64,000 nt of DNA from Sphingobacterium paucimobilis HER1398 (GTDB lineage: Bacteria > Bacteroidota > Bacteroidia > Sphingobacteriales > Sphingobacteriaceae), in the NCBI RefSeq assembly GCF_000416985.1, contig NZ_ATDL01000022.1:248001-312000 (forward strand), read 5' to 3'. Numbering within the stretch: position 1 is the first letter of the stretch; each line of letters opens with the position of its first letter. A program made the position numbers and the translations under genes. This document shows, piece after piece, positions 55,318 to 64,000 of this stretch. Below the pieces are notes generated by a model. That model searched no databases. It saw only the letters and a list, made by a program, of their open reading frames with translations, and had not been told where the DNA came from.

Positions 55318-56746
55318 TATTATGTACGGTATTAGCATTTTTCGATGGAGAGAATCCCTGTCTTGTCATCTGTCCCCATTTAAAATTCTTACGTGTTAAG
55401 TATTGAACGTAGCCTCTCAACGTGAATATCACGACTAAAGGATGATATAGGATCGCTTCAAACGCTGAGAAAAGCACGAGTTTGAGGTACTCCCAAAAGT
55501 TTTTATAGAGCTTGCCTAAAACCAGATCGTAGGACACCGTAATAATCGATACGGACAGTCCGATCAAATAGGCATAAGCGATCATCATCCAGAATGTATC
55601 AAAGTTTACCTGATTCGTAAATAAGAGAAACAACAGAAAAAGGAATCCGGTGAACTCGATAATTGGGGCCAGAAACTCGAAGAAAACAATATAGGGCATG
55701 ACAAGAAAACCTAATCTGCCATAGTCTCTGTTGAGGAAGAACTTTCGGTGATCGATAATAAACTGTAACATGCCTCGCCCCCAACGCGTACGCTGTCTGT
55801 TTAGAACTTTTATATTAGGCGGTCCTTCTGTCCAGCAAAGACTATAAGGGCACTGTACTATTCGGTAAGCTTTTTTATTTTCACGCATATAAGCGACCAT
55901 ACGCACCGTCATATCCATATCTTCGGCATGAGAAGCAGAGTCAAATCCCCCTGCAGATATGACTATATTTCGGTCAAATAATCCAAAGCCTCCAGATACG
56001 TTGGGAATAGCATTGACCATCGACCAGCCCATCTTTGCAACCAGATAGGAACGCAGATATTCTGTCTCCTGAAAAAGTGGGATCAAGCGATTTGGCGGTT
56101 TTACACGCGTGATACGGCCTTTGTCAATTGTACAGCCATTCACCATACGCATCGTAGCTCCTACTGCAATTACATGCTTGTCCGAATCGAGAACGGGAAG
56201 AATAATCTTACTCAATGTATCCTCAGCAAGGATGCAATCGACATCTGTATTGATGAAGTAGTCATATTGTGCAACATTAACCCCAGCATTCATAGCATCC
56301 GCTTTAGTTCCCCCGTTTTCTTTGTCTACAACTTTCAATTTGCTGTAGGCTGGATTTTTCGAACGAAAGACCCGATTTACAGGCCTACAGTATACCTTAT
56401 AAGCATAGTAATAAGGCATCTCTTCAAGTTCAAACTCCTCAATCAGGATTTCCAATGTCTTGTCCTTACTCCCATCATTCACAATAATCACCTCAAAAGT
56501 GGGGTAATCCAGGTTCAACAAGGAGTTAACGCTATCGTAGATAATCACTTCTTCATTGAATGCAGGAGCAACGATAGATATACCTGGCGCTTCCTCCGGA
56601 AAGTCTTTGAGATAGTTTTCCTCTCTTTCGGTATACCTATATTTATAGCGCAGGGTATTATAATAACTCATAATCATTAGCCCTAAATAGAAAAGAGCTA
56701 GCGCAGTAGCATAAAAATAAATTAGATATGTAAAAAAATAAATCAT
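55310..56746 (-). CDS. processive family-2 glycosyltransferase (polysaccharide synthase)
   Basis: 478 residues. An N-terminal membrane span (about 5-28), the GT2 domain with SIVAPAFNEE, DGSKDKT, substrate DVD (168-170), catalytic HAED (273-276) and the processive QRTRW (318-322), then three to four C-terminal spans. This is the layout of hyaluronan, PgaC and BcsA-like synthases, without a PilZ domain. It polymerises a nucleotide sugar and threads the chain across the inner membrane. Polymer identity is unknown. The HEAT gene starts upstream, 14 bp away. Confidence 0.9.
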   Translation of the reverse strand: MIYFFTYLIYFYATALALFYLGLMIMSYYNTLRYKYRYTEREENYLKDFPEEAPGISIVAPAFNEEVIIYDSVNSLLNLDYPTFEVIIVNDGSKDKTLEILIEEFELEEMPYYYAYKVYCRPVNRVFRSKNPAYSKLKVVDKENGGTKADAMNAGVNVAQYDYFINTDVDCILAEDTLSKIILPVLDSDKHVIAVGATMRMVNGCTIDKGRITRVKPPNRLIPLFQETEYLRSYLVAKMGWSMVNAIPNVSGGFGLFDRNIVISAGGFDSASHAEDMDMTVRMVAYMRENKKAYRIVQCPYSLCWTEGPPNIKVLNRQRTRWGRGMLQFIIDHRKFFLNRDYGRLGFLVMPYIVFFEFLAPIIEFTGFLFLLFLLFTNQVNFDTFWMMIAYAYLIGLSVSIITVSYDLVLGKLYKNFWEYLKLVLFSAFEAILYHPLVVIFTLRGYVQYLTRKNFKWGQMTRQGFSPSKNANTVHNNA

Positions 56747-56760
56747 CTAAGTGAGATTGG

Positions 56761-57933
56761 TTAAACGGGTAAGATTGCTGTTTCGGAAAACACCTGATTC
56801 AAAAGCGTATTTTCATTTTCATTGGATTGAACATGGGCCTCCTGCTGCAGACGTAACAGTTCACGATTCCCCTGTTCACCGTGACTTTTGATAGCTCTGG
56901 CAATCACCAGCTTCGAGTTTATATCTTCTGTACCGCTATAGGTGTCCACAAGAAAACGTAAATTTGTACTGCCATGTAGTCGTCCCATTGTTGTTATGAT
57001 GGCCTCCCTAACTACATTAGTTTCCAAATGAAACCTTTGAATTAGTCTGGGAGCACATTCGAGATACCCCAGCTCACCCAGGGTCAATATAATCTGTGCT
57101 CTAACATCTCTATTCTCCTGTCTATCCAACATCTCCATCAACGTAGGCGCTGCCTCATATTGGTTGAAAAAGCCTACTTCTCGCAAAATGAAAACAATAT
57201 AATTGGGATTTTTTGAATTATTGATCCATCGCAATAAATTGGGAAGACGCCCTTCCTTGGATCGTTTGATCAGCGTCGAATGTAAACGCAACTTATCCAA
57301 CTGGGTGAAAGCCTCATCAAAATTCTCTTCCATAAATCGAAATGGATTATAACTATCCTGGCTGGTATGTAGATCCCGAGCAGTCTTTCTCAAGTGCTTG
57401 TTCTTGTGGAAAGTAGACTTTGACAGAATACCACTGTTAACGCCATTATCTATAGCGCCCACGACCTGCAATGCTTGTTTGCGTTTATCAGGGCCTGATG
57501 TACGGATCCTCTTCTCCCAAAATCCCATTAAACGTAAGGCTTCGATACAATTCTTGTAATTGATTTCGTTCAATTCGCCTTCCTTATACACTGCATTCTT
57601 AACAGTCAAGACGACATCTGTCAAAACATCGGACTTCCATCGTTTCGCTTTACTCGTATCGTACTGTAGCAGTTCTTGAATCTCATCGACTTCATAATTT
57701 ACCTTATTCCGCATGACGAATGTCAACTTCTCCTCGAAGTGCTCCTGCGTGTTTCTTTTTGTTTTGTCTTTCCGGTTAATTTGAAAACCGATATACAACA
57801 ATCGGAATACACCAAACAAAGTAATCGTCGCAAGCACCATCACCATAACGACGGTGATTCGAATAATCAATGGATATCCATTGTACAATGAACTTAAATA
57901 GCTCAAATAATACAGATAGTAGTCGTAATACAT
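56761..57933 (-). CDS. HEAT-repeat inner-membrane protein
   Basis: 390 residues from the ATG at 57933 (MYYDYYLYYLSYLSSLYNGY); the frame runs 20 codons further up. One membrane span (about 25-50, ITVVMVMVLATITLFGVFRL) is followed by a cytoplasmic part with HEAT-like repeats (AAPTLMEMLDRQENRDVRAQ, IILTLGELGYLECAPRLIQR). It is the first gene of the exopolysaccharide-type operon and may serve as an assembly or regulatory subunit of the synthase, as no PilZ protein is encoded. Confidence 0.75.
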   Translation of the reverse strand: MYYDYYLYYLSYLSSLYNGYPLIIRITVVMVMVLATITLFGVFRLLYIGFQINRKDKTKRNTQEHFEEKLTFVMRNKVNYEVDEIQELLQYDTSKAKRWKSDVLTDVVLTVKNAVYKEGELNEINYKNCIEALRLMGFWEKRIRTSGPDKRKQALQVVGAIDNGVNSGILSKSTFHKNKHLRKTARDLHTSQDSYNPFRFMEENFDEAFTQLDKLRLHSTLIKRSKEGRLPNLLRWINNSKNPNYIVFILREVGFFNQYEAAPTLMEMLDRQENRDVRAQIILTLGELGYLECAPRLIQRFHLETNVVREAIITTMGRLHGSTNLRFLVDTYSGTEDINSKLVIARAIKSHGEQGNRELLRLQQEAHVQSNENENTLLNQVFSETAILPV

Positions 57934-58233
57934 AACTCGTTCTTTTACTATTTTTAATACGCTATTTTTTTCGGATTGATGCACTATTGGCACAACGTCT
58001 TTGCATTTTCATGCCGGATCAATACAAAAGACATCCCATAAAAAATAATGTTCTACAAAGTTTGCAATTGCCTGAAACAATAGCGTCTCAAAACACTCTT
58101 GCTCAAGTGGACATCCTGTACAACTAAGCAAAAACAAAGAAATAAGACAAGAATAAAAACATCTAAAATACAGAAAAAGAGATAATTACATAACGACAAG
58201 AAATCTCATAAAAACAACTCTACAAAACACTGT

Positions 58234-58275
58234 TTTTCGCTAAAAGGAAAACATTTCTTTTACCAACAAAGCGCT
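58234..58275. promoter_or_regulatory. copy B of a shared non-coding motif
   Basis: Same block order as 47547-47586 with equal first and second spacings and two extra bases in the third. It lies 300 bp upstream of the exopolysaccharide-type operon. The rest of the 57934-58561 gap is A-rich with no gene; a weak TTG/AACTTTG pair on the minus strand near 58055-58085 may be the operon promoter. Confidence 0.3.
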
Positions 58276-58561
58276 TACTCAAACAAAACAAGACAGAAAA
58301 AACCAAGAATCAAACCCCTGTAGACAGAATTCTACAAACGCACTTTATTGCAGCACAGACAGGAACGAGCATAGGTTTGTTAGGATCAAAACGGTAAAAA
58401 CAGCTGTCCCTAGACTACAATATCACCTTACCTATACAGCTTCAATAAGTAAAGTGAGAATATCTAAGAGAAAGTCAGATGGACCGACAGGCCATAGCAT
58501 AGCGAACGAAAGTAATAATGAGAACGCTGTAACATTGGCGTAAGGAAATTAATAAAGGAGA

Positions 58562-59671
58562 CTAGTCAATTGACACTACGTAGTCCATGCGATACTGATG
58601 AGGAGAACAGCCAAACTCTGCCTGAAAATTTCGATAAAATGAGGCTCTGGAACTAAAACCACAAATCATAGACAGGTCTTCTATAGTATATGTCAGATCT
58701 TGGCTCTTAAGTTGTCGAATAGCATAGTTCAACCGCAACTGATTAATAAAACCGTTAAATCCTTTACCAAATTCCTGCTTTAAGAAGGGAGCAATATGTT
58801 GTAAAGGAATCTCTAATTGACTACTGAATTTATCCTTATTAAGATCACTGTCCAAATAGGCCAATGTCTGTATAAATAGTTCAACTTTATTTCGATAAGA
58901 GATTTCCTGTTCCCTTGTCAATGAAATTAGCACATGGGGATTCCTTTTTTTGAGTTTTTGAGGTTTGGATTCTTCTGCTTCTTCTTTAACGATATCTGTT
59001 GTGACAGATATCGTTTTGATTCTCTCCTGCATGAAATATACAAATGAAGCACCTAACAAAAACATACCATATAGCAAAAGTGAAAAAACTCTATGGATAT
59101 GACTATTTCCTACCTCGACGATCATATCCACCAACGACGCCAACAGACAAATGATCAATACGATAAAAGATAAGTACCAAATAGTTTTTTGTTTCTTATT
59201 CTTATCAAAACGTCTCCCCACTATGCGGGAGATACTCGGTCTAAGGTAGAGTAAATAGCAACACAAATGTAACAATGTGATAAACTGTAAGCCTAGCGTA
59301 TAATCTGTACTATAACGATAGTGCCATGCAGAATCTTGAACGATAAGCAAATAAATAACCAATGCCGCAAAGAACGGAACAAAGTGTATCCAAAATGGCT
59401 TGGTTCTCGTATGATTTTGGGGCAAACTATGGATCAATAGCAACAGTCCAGGACCATACAATAAGCCTATCGGAAATACCAGAACCAAATGTAGCCAAGG
59501 TGATACCAGTATTTGGGATATATATTCCAACATTAGAAAGAAAATACCACCCAAGAGCATCAACAACAGATAACGGTTGAATACCATCTTCTCCTTTCCT
59601 ATATTTAGGAAAATAAAAGAAGCATTCAGAGTTAGTACCGTAAATGTCAAGACGGTTAGTAAGATATTCAT
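58562..59671 (-). CDS. membrane-bound AraC-family regulator
   Basis: 369 residues. The first 220 contain six to seven hydrophobic spans (LTVLTFTVLTLNASFIFLNI, LHLVLVFPIGLLYGPGLLLL, SLLLYGMFLLGASFVYFM). A C-terminal AraC HTH follows (about 260-360: LEIPLQHIAPFLKQEFGKGF, ICGFSSRASFYRNFQAEFGC ending SPHQYR). A polytopic sensor fused to AraC is typical of the phylum. It is transcribed towards the exopolysaccharide-type operon, and a (CAAT)17 repeat lies about 190 bp upstream of its start. Confidence 0.85.
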   Translation of the reverse strand: MNILLTVLTFTVLTLNASFIFLNIGKEKMVFNRYLLLMLLGGIFFLMLEYISQILVSPWLHLVLVFPIGLLYGPGLLLLIHSLPQNHTRTKPFWIHFVPFFAALVIYLLIVQDSAWHYRYSTDYTLGLQFITLLHLCCYLLYLRPSISRIVGRRFDKNKKQKTIWYLSFIVLIICLLASLVDMIVEVGNSHIHRVFSLLLYGMFLLGASFVYFMQERIKTISVTTDIVKEEAEESKPQKLKKRNPHVLISLTREQEISYRNKVELFIQTLAYLDSDLNKDKFSSQLEIPLQHIAPFLKQEFGKGFNGFINQLRLNYAIRQLKSQDLTYTIEDLSMICGFSSRASFYRNFQAEFGCSPHQYRMDYVVSID

Positions 59672-59858
59672 CTCAATATCGTTTTAGATAATTTAACGTT
59701 ATAGACAACCAGCTTGCCGGCGGAGTGTTTATTTATCTGCCGTTACTATGTCTTCATAAGTTGTGACTCAACATCAAATTTAACTGAAATAATAGCTTTA
59801 AAAACCTAAACATGAAGTAGAAATTATATATGTAGCATAAAAACTACATTTATTAAGT

Positions 59859-59929
<71 letters not shown>

Positions 59930-59982
59930 TGTCTATGGGGTTTGTCTGTTACAACGTATAGAAATAAAAACGATACTTATAC

Positions 59983-60903
59983 CTATCCTGAGAAAAGATA
60001 ACGAGGATATACTCCTGCCTTGACAAGTTCGAGTATCGATTGCTGAACGATTGGCTTATCTTCTCTGTAGGTGACCCCAAACCATTTGGCATTCGTGCCG
60101 ATTACGGCAAAATCTGTCAGAGAATTGCGTATCATATAGTCCGCCACTGTGGGAATAAAAAACTCAGCTTTAGGATTTTCCAAATTTTGCTCGACAAAAA
60201 TGGTGAATAAATCCAGCGCAATCTTAAAAATCCTAGGCGTAAATCCCCAAAAATTCATCGATACCGGTATCTCAGGATCCAATACATGTTCCTGCTCATC
60301 TTCCTTATAGACGATATTGTTAACACCATCACTGTTGTTATAATATATTTGCATACGTTCGACGATAGCTTCTAGAGTTCCAGCAGTACTTAGTGTGCAT
60401 ACTCCTCGCGATACAGCACCATGGTCAGATAATGTATTGGCCAATCGAAAACCAATCATCCCCATGTGCATATGCGAGATCTCTGTACGAAGAAAATCAG
60501 CCATTTTCTGAAAAGCGTCGCGGCCATAAAAATCATCTGCATTGATTACTGCAAATGGCTCATCGATACATTCAAACGCACTCAGTACTGCATGTCCTGT
60601 CCCCCAAGGCTTGATCCGTGATACATCATGCTTGATTCCAAATTTTCTTAAATCGAGATCTTGCACAGCATAGCGTATCTCGATCTTATGCGCCAACTTT
60701 TCTTCATAAAGGCTGCGTATCGTAGGTAGCGACTCCGCGCGTACTACAAACACAATCTTTCCAAAGCCTGCTGCAATAGCGTCATAAATCGAATAGTCAA
60801 GAATAGTCTCTCCTGCCGGCCCAAAATCATCGAACTGTTTGAGGGTACCGTAGCGACTCCCCATTCCTGCAGCCATGATTAATAAAGTCGGTTTACCCAT
60901 CAT
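59983..60903 (-). CDS. sugar-phosphate nucleotidyltransferase
   Basis: 306 residues from the ATG at 60903 (MMGKPTLLIMAAGMGSRYG); the frame is open to 60984 but the family begins here. The nucleotide-binding AAGMGSRYGTLKQFD motif and the metal site INADDFYG (near residues 125-132) are intact. It would make an NDP-sugar from NTP and a sugar 1-phosphate. The substrate is not given by sequence. It may feed the polysaccharide synthase 3 kb away, but the genes are not in one unit. Confidence 0.83.
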   Translation of the reverse strand: MMGKPTLLIMAAGMGSRYGTLKQFDDFGPAGETILDYSIYDAIAAGFGKIVFVVRAESLPTIRSLYEEKLAHKIEIRYAVQDLDLRKFGIKHDVSRIKPWGTGHAVLSAFECIDEPFAVINADDFYGRDAFQKMADFLRTEISHMHMGMIGFRLANTLSDHGAVSRGVCTLSTAGTLEAIVERMQIYYNNSDGVNNIVYKEDEQEHVLDPEIPVSMNFWGFTPRIFKIALDLFTIFVEQNLENPKAEFFIPTVADYMIRNSLTDFAVIGTNAKWFGVTYREDKPIVQQSILELVKAGVYPRYLFSG

Positions 60904-61356
60904 ATTTGATCTCATATCTAAATTATTGTCCAATCTATATTTTACCAACGAATCTTGCAGCTTCATACAACCGCATGATAACATAAGAAAGAAGTGGTCG
61001 ATATGACCACTCCCTCATACACGATTTATTAGAAAATTTATAACGGTAATAGGAAATCTCCCATCAAAGTCTAATCCTATAGCCAAATTCTACAAGACAT
61101 CAATTAACAGGACGAAGATAGTGATGTAACTCAAAATTAGTGGAAGTTTAGCTTGTCTCAAATTGTCTCCATTTGGCTTTATTGCCTCCCAAAAAAGTGA
61201 GTTTTGTGATGTATTCTTCAAAATACCAGCTTTACCTACAAACTATACCGAAGAAGGAGCGTGTTAAATTTTCGGGCAACGTTAAAACTTTCTGTCACTA
61301 AGAAAAGACTATTACATAGATTTTTTGCTTAGGCTTCAAGAGGAAAGAAGCTATCT

Positions 61357-62667
61357 CTACAATGGCGACGTTTTTTCAACCATTACACGACGTAAGTCAT
61401 CAGAAGCAGGCAACTCGAATACTTCGAGATGAAAATACTTAATGGCTGCAAACAGATGATCGAAGAGATCGGACATCGTATCCTCGAAAAAAGCCCACTG
61501 GGTGCCTTTTGTAAACATATAGAGTTCCAGTGGAAGCCCGTGCTCGGTAGGGGCCAACTGACGTACCAAAAGCGTCAGCTCTTGATGGATACCTGGATTC
61601 TTACGCGCGTAGGCCATTGCATAGGCACGGAACAATCCAATATTGGTCATCCGTCGTCCATTGACCAACACGGTTTCATCGATCCCTTCTTTTTTGTTAA
61701 AAGCTGCTATCTCTTCTTCCCTTTTTTCTATATAAGGTTTCAATAGGGCTATTTTCTTTAACTCCTGCACTTCTTCTAAAGTCACATAACGGATAGAAGA
61801 AATCTTGATATTAATAGCGCGCTTTATACGCCGACCGCCACTGTCCTGCATACCTCTGTAATTCTTGAATGAATCGCTGAGCAGTGTGTAGGTTGGAATA
61901 GTTACAATAGTTTTATCCCAGTTTTGTATACGTACATTATTTAGATTGATCTGCAAGACATCGCCATCAACGCCATATTTGGGCATCTCGATCCAGTCTC
62001 CAACGCGTACGGAGTCATTGGCCGACACTTGTATACTTGCTACAAATCCTAGGATCGTATCTTTAAACACCAACATGAGAATGGCAGAGGCAGCACCTAA
62101 GGATGCCAGAAACAACCAAGGAGATTTTCCGGTCAGCAACGATACGATCAGCATTCCTACTACAAAAATCAAGAAAATCTGTATAACCTGGAGGTAACTG
62201 TCTACCGGTTTGTTGCCGAAAGCTTTGGTGCTCCGGAGAATGTCTCTTACTGTCCGAAGAATACTATTAATCAGGGCATAGATTGCGAAGATCATCAAAA
62301 TACTGAGAAGGGTACTCAATGTACTGCTGAACACCGGAAACCCAACGAATATAAAAGGGAATACCTGCTGGGCGATAAGAACCAAGAACAAGCGACTCAG
62401 ATGTACCTGCACTCTATTGTCCAACAAACGGTCATCCCAGTCTGTATTTGTCTTTTTAATAAAACTACTGGCCAGGGTATTGAAGAGATACCGTGTGATA
62501 TAATAGACAATCGCCAAAAGTATACATGTTGCTAAAAACAGGGTAGCAGAAACCAGCAAATGATTAACATGATCTGCTAACCCAAAGCTCTTAATCCATT
62601 CAAATGTTTCCTGGTAAACTGCACTAGTCGATTGTTCACTAAAATTAAGTATCGTTGTTTCTTTCAT
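61357..62667 (-). CDS. MscS-family mechanosensitive channel (YbdG-like)
   Basis: 436 residues. Five membrane spans, then the MscS pore and beta domain: ASLGAASAILMLVFKDTILG, VASIQVSANDSVRVGDWIEM and VDGDVLQINLNNVRIQNWDK. The long extension with NIGLFRAYAMAYARKNPGIH and PTEHGLPLELYMFTKGTQWA is typical of the YbdG/MscM group. It releases solutes on hypo-osmotic shock. It is a single gene; 60904-61356 upstream of the nucleotidyltransferase has no other gene. Confidence 0.93.
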   Translation of the reverse strand: MKETTILNFSEQSTSAVYQETFEWIKSFGLADHVNHLLVSATLFLATCILLAIVYYITRYLFNTLASSFIKKTNTDWDDRLLDNRVQVHLSRLFLVLIAQQVFPFIFVGFPVFSSTLSTLLSILMIFAIYALINSILRTVRDILRSTKAFGNKPVDSYLQVIQIFLIFVVGMLIVSLLTGKSPWLFLASLGAASAILMLVFKDTILGFVASIQVSANDSVRVGDWIEMPKYGVDGDVLQINLNNVRIQNWDKTIVTIPTYTLLSDSFKNYRGMQDSGGRRIKRAINIKISSIRYVTLEEVQELKKIALLKPYIEKREEEIAAFNKKEGIDETVLVNGRRMTNIGLFRAYAMAYARKNPGIHQELTLLVRQLAPTEHGLPLELYMFTKGTQWAFFEDTMSDLFDHLFAAIKYFHLEVFELPASDDLRRVMVEKTSPL

Positions 62668-62784
62668 TTTTATCTTTTTGTAGATCTCTTTTACACCTTA
62701 CTCTTTCGCCCTAACCTTTCCTCATACCACACCAATGATCTATTTTAAGACAGCCCCTCGCCGATCAAGTAAAAAAGATAACGG

Positions 62785-63717
62785 CTATTTAATACCGCAA
62801 TCTTTTAACCATAGCAAGCAATGATCAAACCACTTGTCCTGCGTGGTACGATTATTAAGCCCAAATCCGTGCCCTCCTTCAGGATAGATATGCATCTGCG
62901 CTTTTACCTGATGCTGGAGTAAAGCTTGATAGAATGCTATTGTATTCTCCACCTTTACAATCTTATCATTGCCTGCATGCACGAGAAAGGCCGGTGGTGT
63001 ATCCGTTGTCACGTTTTCTTCGCTAGAAAAAGCAGTAATCATCTCTGCTGGTGGATTTTTTCCGATCAAGTTGTTTCGAGATCCTATATGCCCAATGGAA
63101 TCCTTAAAAGAAATCACTGGATACATTAAAATCACAAAATCGGGCCTGACATTCGATGTATTCCCCTCCAACACCGGTTTATGAAAACGGGTCGCTAAGC
63201 TGGATGCAAGGTGTCCGCCCGCCGAAAAACCAATAACACCTACCTTACCCGGATCGACCTGCCATCTATCTGCATTACTTCGAATCACAGCCATTGCCTG
63301 CTGTGCATCCTGTAATGGCCCTTTACTCTTATCGATCATAGTACGCTCACTGGGCATTCTATACTTTAACACGAATGCCGAAATACCATTTTTCTGAAAA
63401 GCCAATGCGATATCATGTCCTTCCTTTTCTATTGCTAAGCCCCCGTACCCACCACCTGGACAGATCAAGATAGCAGGAGACGGTTTCTCGCTTCCCTGGA
63501 CAAGATAAGAAGTCAGTGTAGGCTGGGATACTTTCGTAATCCAAGCTCCTCCAGACTGGCGTGGGTTCTGTGTTTCTATATTCTCTGCCGACAATGCATC
63601 GGGAATGGCTCCTTCATATAAATTGATTTCCTCTTGTGAAAAAGACCATTTTCCAAGTAGAACAAAAAACAGGCACAGTAATAATGGTCTGTTCATTAAT
63701 ATCGTAATCTGTTTCAT
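62785..63717 (-). CDS. secreted alpha/beta-hydrolase (esterase)
   Basis: 310 residues with a signal peptide (1-27, ending KWSFSQ). Oxyanion-hole CPGGGYGG near residue 86, nucleophile elbow GFSAGG near 163, and acid/base HAGNDK and GGHGFGLN near the end give a complete catalytic triad. Relatives deacetylate carbohydrates or hydrolyse small esters. It is periplasmic or surface-exposed. No polysaccharide-degrading genes lie next to it within the window. Confidence 0.87.
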   Translation of the reverse strand: MKQITILMNRPLLLCLFFVLLGKWSFSQEEINLYEGAIPDALSAENIETQNPRQSGGAWITKVSQPTLTSYLVQGSEKPSPAILICPGGGYGGLAIEKEGHDIALAFQKNGISAFVLKYRMPSERTMIDKSKGPLQDAQQAMAVIRSNADRWQVDPGKVGVIGFSAGGHLASSLATRFHKPVLEGNTSNVRPDFVILMYPVISFKDSIGHIGSRNNLIGKNPPAEMITAFSSEENVTTDTPPAFLVHAGNDKIVKVENTIAFYQALLQHQVKAQMHIYPEGGHGFGLNNRTTQDKWFDHCLLWLKDCGIK

Positions 63718-63738
63718 TTTATTAGCTTAATATAAAAA

Positions 63739-63867
63739 TCACCAACTTAAATCTTTTTTATCATAATACATAATGCGTCCAGTCTCTACACCGATCAAAA
63801 GTGCTTTTTTACTTTCTCCAATAGCTCCTACCGTCGGGGTAAGTTTAAATATACTTTTACAGACTAC
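63739..63867 (-). pseudogene. C-terminal beta-propeller-like fragment
   Basis: A frame ending in TGA at 63739 reads FKLTPTVGAIGESKKALLIG and VETGRIMYYDKKDLSW, like the last blade of an FG-GAP or propeller protein. A TAA lies just upstream in the same frame, so no intact gene is present. The remaining bases to 64000 hold nothing recognisable. Confidence 0.3.
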
Positions 63868-64000
63868 TTATTTATGAAATCTTTTTTACGGAAACGGAGA
63901 AGCTCTATATCTGATTTCAAATATAGTATAAGCGTATCTATTTCCAAAATAAAGACAATGCGAATTTACAGAGTTCGGAAAGACCTAAAAACACAGAAAA

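Overview
The window is about 64 kb of a Bacteroidota chromosome, most likely Sphingobacterium or another member of the Sphingobacteriaceae. Support comes from a SusC/SusD pair with FecR anti-sigma and ECF sigma genes, lipoproteins with Bacteroidota-type signal peptides, few Shine-Dalgarno sites, TAnnTTTG promoter elements, and families typical of the phylum (DUF4838, DUF1573, YaiO-type barrels, HTH proteins with TPR sensors). No rRNA, tRNA or CRISPR array was seen. Species and function assignments rest on recognition of sequence patterns, not on searches.

Layout. 1-3.9 kb: the 5' part of a giant BspA/DUF285 surface protein, running off the left edge. 4.3-6.9 kb: a BCCT transporter with a universal stress protein. 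7-12 kb: a tight five-gene leftward operon (FN3-like membrane protein, sodium:solute symporter, 40-residue membrane peptide, aspartate-carbamoyltransferase-like enzyme, asparagine-synthetase-like enzyme). Both enzymes have lost signature residues, so this is the best candidate for an undescribed pathway. 12.4-17.3 kb: chromate-type transporter, KtrB/KtrA potassium uptake, AGCS amino-acid symporter. 17.3-26.6 kb: a beta-propeller lipoprotein, a scar of broken genes, then SusD, SusC, FecR and ECF sigma. 26.8-33.9 kb: a broken potassium channel, LRR and ankyrin proteins, a YcaQ-type DNA glycosylase, small hypotheticals and a Tet-type efflux pump.

34-37 kb: an AraC regulator and a complete group II intron inserted directly behind a transcription terminator, with fragments of related introns next to it. 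37.3-47.4 kb: PEBP protein, AraC regulator, degenerate DEAD-box helicase, DinB-like protein, PAP2 phosphatase, GNAT, FabH-like synthase, cold-shock protein, secreted glutaminase, an orphan IS3-type OrfA and several small unknowns. 47.6-49.7 kb: a TPR/AraC hybrid regulator and a small membrane protein. 49.8-57.9 kb: a five-gene operon (HEAT-repeat membrane protein, processive GT2, TPR plus outer-membrane barrel, DUF4838 protein, DUF1573 lipoprotein) that looks like a synthase-dependent exopolysaccharide machine. 58.5-64 kb: membrane-bound AraC regulator, a (CAAT)17 microsatellite, sugar nucleotidyltransferase, MscS-type channel and a secreted esterase.

The main themes are solute transport, cell-surface and envelope functions, and local regulators, with two scars (18.6-19.8 kb and 35-37.3 kb) where genes or elements have been lost or inserted.
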